From assembly GCA_027625915.1 (NCBI GenBank), contig JANTQA010000029.1:3782001-3846000 (forward strand): a DNA stretch of 64,000 bases. The letters run 5' to 3'. Source of the stretch: Anaeramoeba flamelloides (Eukaryota > Metamonada > Anaeramoebidae). The position numbers and the translations under genes are program-made. Shown here piece by piece: positions 59,170-64,000 of this stretch. The notes below the pieces were generated by a model that was given only the letters and a program-made list of their open reading frames with translations, searched no databases and was not told the origin of the DNA. Each line of letters opens with the position of its first letter. Within the stretch, counting starts at the first letter, position 1.

Positions 59170-59319
59170 TAAGACATATATCAACAGTTCTTCGAGGTTT
59201 ATTATTCTATTTATAAAATTTGTTCTTCAACGATCAATTATATAAGATAATTGATATTTGAAAAAAAACTTTGGGTTGCTTCGACTGAAACGGAGTTTAA
59301 ATAGAAAGAGTTAAAGGAT

Positions 59320-59473
59320 TTGAGTGTTCTGAAAAAGTATCGTTTTGTTTTTTCAACTTTTCCAAATTAAAAAGAACTATTTAAGTTTGATCAAATGTTA
59401 TACTCTGAAAGACTCAAAAAGGGTTTATTTCAAAAAATATGGATTATCTAGAATTATTAATTGGAAATTTAAA
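59320..59473. repeat. 154-bp near-identical segment, copy 2
   Basis: Partner of 38271-38424; see there. Confidence 0.9.
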
Positions 59474-60430
59474 AATAAAAGTCTCTAAAAGTCCAAGAAA
59501 AAAAAATAAATAATCTTTCATTTTTATTATTATTATTATTATTATTATTTATCACATGTTTAAGTGGGGTTGACCTATTCAGTTTACTAAAATTATTGTT
59601 GAAAATTATTTGAAAAGATTTCCATGAATTTTAATAGTATTCAATGCAACTACTAAAATTGGAGGTTTTTTTATCAAATAAAAGTTAAACTATTTTTATT
59701 AAATTATCATGAGGATATTAATTTTTTTTTTGAGATGGGATCTTGGCATTTTATGCTTTTTTTCAGAGACTGGACAATTCCAGAGAAAATTGTAAGAATA
59801 TTTGATAATACAAAATGTTACAATGTTTGAAAAAAAAATAATAAATTCATTAAAAAACTTTTATAATCAAGAAATCAATTTTTACATATTAAAAAGTAGC
59901 CTTGATTATGATTAAAAACTAGAAAAAATAATTAATAGAGTAGCAGAAAAGAAGATCAATGATTAAAAAAGGTTTTGGAAATAGTAAAATCATCTAATTT
60001 GATATACAAATATATTAAATCATTATAGTTCAAATATAAAAAAAATGTTCTAAATTAGTTTTTTTTTTGACAAATTTTTTTTATTTCTGCTTAGAACACC
60101 CGACCTCATCCCCACCCACACTTTGCAAAACAATTTTACAAAGTAAATAAACTTACACTTGTTTCAAGATAGCTTTTTTCCTACTTAACCAAATAAAATA
60201 ATAATATAGAATAGGGAAATGTTAGATTGGGTTCTGTAAGTTCTGATATTAAGAAATAAAATTCTAAAAATTTAGCATAAAAAGTGAAATTTATCTCAAA
60301 CTTGAGTTAAATTTGTAAAGATTTACCTTCTTATTTTAAAAAAAAAAACAAGAAATTTTTTATAAAATTATAAACATTTTGCATAATTTTATTGCGATAT
60401 TTTATTCAAAATCCAATTTTTTTTCTCAAA
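59474..60430. other. intergenic AT-rich DNA
   Basis: Contains an ATT triplet tract at about 59526-59550 and a C-rich patch at about 60098-60120. No gene seen. Confidence 0.4.
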
Positions 60431-60545
60431 GCTCTTATGGTTTGAAAACTTAAGATAATAAAGAAAAAATAATAAAATTAAAGTGAGAATAAAAAATCCT
60501 TAAAATAGTAAAAAATATATAAATTCAGGCACCTAGTACACCACT

Positions 60546-60561
60546 CTAAGAGGTAGTGTCT

Positions 60562-60600
<39 letters not shown>

Positions 60601-60672
60601 CAAAAGAATTAAGCAAAATCAAAGATTTTACTCCATTCTTTTAAATTAAAAAAAAAAAAAAACCTAACAAGA
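60546..60672. mobile_element. family F hairpin insert, first
   Basis: Begins GTGTCTAG followed by a T run of about 42 bases, then AATTCAAAAGAAT ... GATTTTACTCCATTCTTTTA and AACCTAAC. The centre matches the hairpin core in the Rab24-like intron. Confidence 0.6.
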
Positions 60673-60769
60673 GTGGAATAACATTTAAAAATCACAGATT
60701 GTGGAATTTTTATCTATAATCGATAGTATTTCTATTGGGTTTTTGCTCCTCGTGTGTAATATGGGGGCA

Positions 60770-60912
60770 TGTTGTCAAGTGTCTAGTTTTTTTTTAATTT
60801 CTCAAATCAACAAAAAAAGCTAATGGCGATTTTCCAGTATTAGAAATAATTTCATAAAATCAACCATTTTACTCAATTCTTTCAAATCCTGGAAAATCTA
60901 ATGATAGTGGAT
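60770..60912. mobile_element. family F hairpin insert, second
   Basis: GTTGTCAAGTGTCTAG, the complement of the CTAGRCACTTGAC tail of the intron units, precedes a hairpin core GATTTTCCAGTATTAGAAAT ... TCCTGGAAAATCTAA. Confidence 0.65.
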
Positions 60913-61254
60913 AGTTTCTATTTGTTTATAATAACGATAACCTTATTTTTTTATACATATTTTAATAATTTTTCTTCTCTTTTTTATTTGATAAATGTTC
61001 TTTAATTATTCCATTCCATAAATAAATTAATATTTATAAAAAAATGAATTTTTCAAATCAATTCTTGAATAAAATAAATGACTTTTTTACTAAATATGAG
61101 AATATATCCTAGTATAATATATTTTCTTACTAATTAAAAAATGAAAATGCAATAAATGAAAAAATTGATCAAAGAAAAAATTAATAAAAATCATTTATTT
61201 CTTGATCTTATCTACAATATTTGGTATAATTACTTATTCTTTATTTGGTTTTAT

Positions 61255-61640
61255 TTTTAATTCTTCAATGGGAAATAATTTTCCTTGGAAAATTTTTGAT
61301 TCACAAATTACTTTATATTTCTTATTAATCCATATAAATGAATTTTAATTTCTCATTTTTATCTATTTCATCTAATTCTGGTTTAACTTCAAGAAACTAG
61401 TATATTTTTTAATTCTTCTTCAGAAATAAGATTTATAGTATATATTGATTCGGATTTAATAAACATTTATTTGTAATCAAATTAAAAACGAAAAATAATT
61501 CTGAATTCATCATTGAATTTTTTTCTGATATATTCTTTTATTTTGGGTTGAATCTTTTGTAGCAGTTTTTTGATTCCGAGAATTCAACTTTTTTATTTTA
61601 ATTTTGGACATAGTACTCTTTATTTAGGTTTTGTTTAATA
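61255..61640 (-). pseudogene. decayed protein-coding fragment, family unknown
   Basis: The minus strand reads like protein over about 380 bases but in changing frames: GIKKLLQKIQPKIKEYIRKK, then SIYTINLISEEELKNILVS, FLEVKPELDEIDKNEKLKF and KYKVICESKIFQGKLFPIEE ending at a stop. The length and mix of residues argue for an old gene piece with several breaks, or a gene with very short introns I cannot place. I do not recognise the family. Confidence 0.5.
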
Positions 61641-62977
61641 AAATATTTGAAAATTGAATTTTGAAAACAAATTTATAAAAATAGTTTTGAAAAATAATTT
61701 TAAATAGTAATGGTGTGAAAAATCCAAGGTGATTTTTTTGGGAATTCATCCAAATTAATCAGACAAATAAAATAAATCTTCAAAAAAGGCTTTTATTGAT
61801 TATTTTTTTTTTTCATTTTTGATTTCAACAATTTTATTTAGAAAGGGTGATTTTTCTTGTTTGGTCTTCAAAAAGAAATGATTTGTTTCAAATGCACACC
61901 CTTTCCAGTCGATTTTTTTGTTTTATTCTTGGTTAATTTCAAATATTCTTATAAATACGTTTGTTAGAACCAAAATCAAATTTAATAAAACCAGAAGAAA
62001 TCAAAAGAAAAATAGTTCAAAAAAATTGAAAAATTTCAGATTCTCCTCTGGTTTAATTTTGGTTGATTTTCACTTTCACAAAAAGAACACCTAATGTTAT
62101 TTTGATTTCATTTTTCAATATCCCTATGGTATTCAAAAACTCTTTTTTGAGTAATGTTCAAACAATTAAAATTTTTCAAAATAGTGAAAGGGACTACCTT
62201 CCTTAAAAATCAAAGGGAATTTGAAAAATTAATTCAAACACAATTGATAATTTAAAATGATCTCAAAAGTCAAAACAACTAACCTTCAAAATCGATTTTA
62301 CCTTCAATTCAATTTTGGATAATTTATTAGATGCTGTTATACAGCAAGAAAAAAAAATATTTGGTTTATTACTTTTGAAAACCTTATAATCGACACAGAA
62401 TGAGTTTTTTTGAATGGACTTTAAAATGTGATTGAAATTTATAAACCCATTTAAATACAATTAAATTGCATCATTCGTTAGAGGAGACTCTTCCTAACAC
62501 ATTTATTTTGTCAAAATTCAACCTCACTTCTTATCTCTGATTTACCTCTCAAAAAGGATCTAAATTAACGATTCGGGAGAGGTTTTATTTCAAATTGGTC
62601 AAAAAAGAAATCAAATCGATCACAAAAAAGTTAAACAAAAATAATTAATTTTGGAAAAAGTAAAAAATGCTAACGTTTGACATTTTCCAAAACTATTTAT
62701 CGAATCGTTACAAAATACTCTTGGAGTCCAAGATTGATTTTTTTCATTTACTGAACTGGTGCAAAAAAATTAAGAAAAAGATCAATCAAAACCAAATTTA
62801 GTTATTTGTAAATTTTATTTTCAAAAGAATGTTACTTTTTACAAAAAAATATACTTTGTGCCATTTTTTTGGCAATTTAAACAAAAACACTTTGAACAAA
62901 AATAAAAAAATACTATTTCGAAAAATTGAAAACAAAAAAATCATTATTTTTAATTTGAATTTTTTTATTGTATTTCG
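61641..62977. other. intergenic DNA with weak coding-like patches
   Basis: Minus-strand patches look protein-like without a consistent gene: IDWKGCAFETNHFFLKTKQE near 61900, LNITQKRVFEYHRDIEK near 62150 and SFCVDYKVFKSNKPNIFF near 62370. They may be parts of one decayed or small-exon gene. The right end should hold the promoter of the SYS1-like gene. Confidence 0.35.
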
Positions 62978-63354
62978 ATGTTTGTTATTGAAAAATTTAA
63001 TCCCTATCGAATTTTCCTTCGAATTAGCTTATTTCAAACTGTTCACTTCCTTTTTACGATTGGCTTTTCGCTACTTTTCACAACCATACTTGGCGCAACT
63101 CTAAAAACAAGACAGCTGTTTTTCAGCGCAGACTATTTTCAATTTACAACGACAATTGGTAAAATACTAGCGATTTCTTTTTTAATCTCAGGAATCATTA
63201 CGTAAGTTTATATTCAATTCAAGAATAATCTTTTGTTTTTGTTTTTGTTTTTGTTATTTTTATTTTTTTGCAAATTTTTCAATTTTTTAGATCATCACAA
63301 AAGATTGAAAATGTTGACAAAGGAAAGAATTTCAAAACGGACACACTCCAATAA
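62978..63354 (+). CDS. SYS1-like Golgi membrane protein, short form
   Basis: Two exons, 62978-63201 and 63291-63354, with an 89-base GT-AG intron (GTAAGT ... TTTTTTAG); phases match, 95 residues. MFVIEKFNPYRIFLRISLFQ and TVHFLFTIGFSLLFTTILGA then FSADYFQFTTTIGKILAISF and LISGIIT align with the first half of SYS1 (the DPxxI-x-QI-x-x-QTxYY motif, the LDQ-F loop, F-tt-G-xx-S-FhhNA). SYS1 is a four-helix Golgi protein that recruits the Arl3/ARFRP1 GTPase. Here only two helices are present: exon 2 codes a short polar tail (SSQKIENVDKGKNFKTDTLQ) and stops. Either this is a shortened copy, or exon 2 is not the true continuation and further exons lie downstream. No alternative continuation with matching phase was found in the 650 bases to the window end. 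Confidence 0.55.
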
Positions 63355-64000
63355 TTAAACACAGCCAAAAACTTGGATGTTATTTTTCTTTTTTAAAAAA
63401 TGGTTTCAAAAAAAACTACAAAGAAATATGTAATTTCCATTTAAAATTTTCTTTTGATTATTTGACTTGTTTCCAAACAAACATGGTTTTAAAACAACGT
63501 TTGGTTCAAAACAATTGAATTTTAACAACCATTCAAAAATGAGACACAAAAATTACTTCGCTGTTTTTGTTACAAGAAATAATAAAAAAAATATTTGTCA
63601 AGAAAAAAATTGCTTATACAATGTATATTAGACTTGTTTTATTCTATTTTAAAGAACACACACCAACAATACTTGAATCAATTTATGTTAGGAACGTCAT
63701 ACTTTTACTCTTTTCCTTGATATTCTTACGAACACTTATTATTTTTTTCTGAACAAAGAGTCCGCTTCAATGTTAATTTCAAAATTTGTTACCTTGGTAT
63801 AACTGTTTAATTAGAACCCAAACCGTCGACAAAAAAACTCTCTAAAACCAAGAACCTGATATTTTTATTCAATAAAAAACTTTTTTCTGACGAACCAAGT
63901 TTTATTTTTGTCAGGAATTCAAAAAAATCTAAAAAAATTTTGGTTTCAATTCCTTTTTTGAAAAATCTCCATTATCTTAACATTGAAAATAACTCAATAG
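63355..64000. other. sequence downstream of the SYS1-like gene
   Basis: Frame 63567-63752 (plus) is hydrophobic (YTMYIRLVLFYFKEHTPTIL) and could be a remnant or unplaced exon of the SYS1-like gene, but its phase does not fit the donor at 63202. Nothing else seen. Confidence 0.35.

Larger units (their letters stand above)
58045..59299. mobile_element. MITE family D, copy 4, carrying two later insertions
   Basis: Ends AAACTATTTTTCAGTCAAA and TCGACTGAAACGGAGTTTA. Removing the SINE-like insert with its duplicated target (about 358 bases) and the family E insert (about 197) leaves about 700 bases, the normal family D length, and restores collinearity with copies 1 and 2. Confidence 0.88.
60443..61045 (+). 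mobile_element. SINE-like short retroelement, copy 2, with two insertions
   Basis: Follows copy 1 in order: AACTTAAGATAATAAAG, AAAAATCCTTAAAATA, AAATATATAAATTCAGGCAC, GAGTGGAATAAC, TCTATTGGGTTTTTGCTCCT, TTCTATTTGT and TTTTATTTGATAAATGTTC. Two family F hairpin units interrupt it (about 60546-60672 and 60770-60912). No clear target duplication could be seen at its ends. Confidence 0.65.

Noticed and set aside
1-64000. Search for rRNA, tRNA, LTR retroelements and virus-like genes
   Set aside because: No long direct terminal repeats, reverse transcriptase, integrase, capsid or polymerase motifs were recognised, nor any rRNA or tRNA gene.

Overview
This window is nuclear DNA of a very AT-rich, intron-containing eukaryote, almost certainly a single-celled protist. 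The proteins are eukaryotic (ribosomal protein uL6, Rab24-like GTPase, Cdc25 phosphatase, CDC50 flippase subunit, SYS1-like Golgi protein, RasGAP-like, calponin-homology and SH3 proteins). Every intron I could resolve is GT-AG. TAA and TGA both end reading frames, so the standard code fits. The base composition, lysine-rich low-complexity proteins and mix of Rab/RasGAP/SH3/CH proteins remind me of Anaeramoeba-type metamonads, but that is only an impression; no rRNA or tRNA is present to settle it.

Layout. 1-0.6 kb: 3' part of RPL9 (minus). 2.4-4.6 kb: a single-exon RasGAP-like protein (minus). 8.6-10.0 kb: a CH-domain protein in three exons (minus). 11.7-12.8 kb: scattered exon-like pieces (minus), unresolved. 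17.0-17.4 kb: a small MJ1316/DUF504-domain protein (plus). 19.7-23.3 kb: a five-exon Rab24-like GTPase (minus). 27-29.6 kb: eroded coding-like sequence plus a 53-codon reading frame. 30.3-33.9 kb: a small unknown reading frame (minus) head-to-head with a three-exon Cdc25 phosphatase (plus). 40.1-43.0 kb: a lysine-rich scaffold with five SH3-like domains (plus). 46.5-54.15 kb: a three-exon CDC50 gene (minus) whose introns hold most of its length. 63.0-63.35 kb: a SYS1-like two-exon gene (plus).

Most of the rest is AT-rich intergenic or intronic DNA seeded with short, non-coding DNA transposons (MITEs) that occur several times within this single window. I name them A to G only for this report: A (about 480 bp, TA-flanked, internal motif GGACATGAAAAAAATCCCGG), B (about 450 bp, long inverted repeats with AGTTCAACA), C (about 600 bp, GTGAGTCAAAATTTTTG ends), D (about 700 bp, AAACTATTTTTCAGTCAAA ends), E (195 bp, TACAGTCAGTTCCACTTT ends), F (short hairpin units) and G (a foldback with 180-bp arms and TTAA flanks). 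A SINE-like element with a 15-bp target duplication also occurs. Nesting gives relative ages: A sits inside B in a CDC50 intron; E and the SINE-like element sit inside D; F units sit inside a second SINE-like copy.

The genes do not form one pathway. Rab24, CDC50 and SYS1 are all endomembrane genes, while Cdc25 and the RasGAP and SH3 proteins belong to cell-cycle and signalling control; this looks like ordinary eukaryotic gene order, not a co-regulated cluster.
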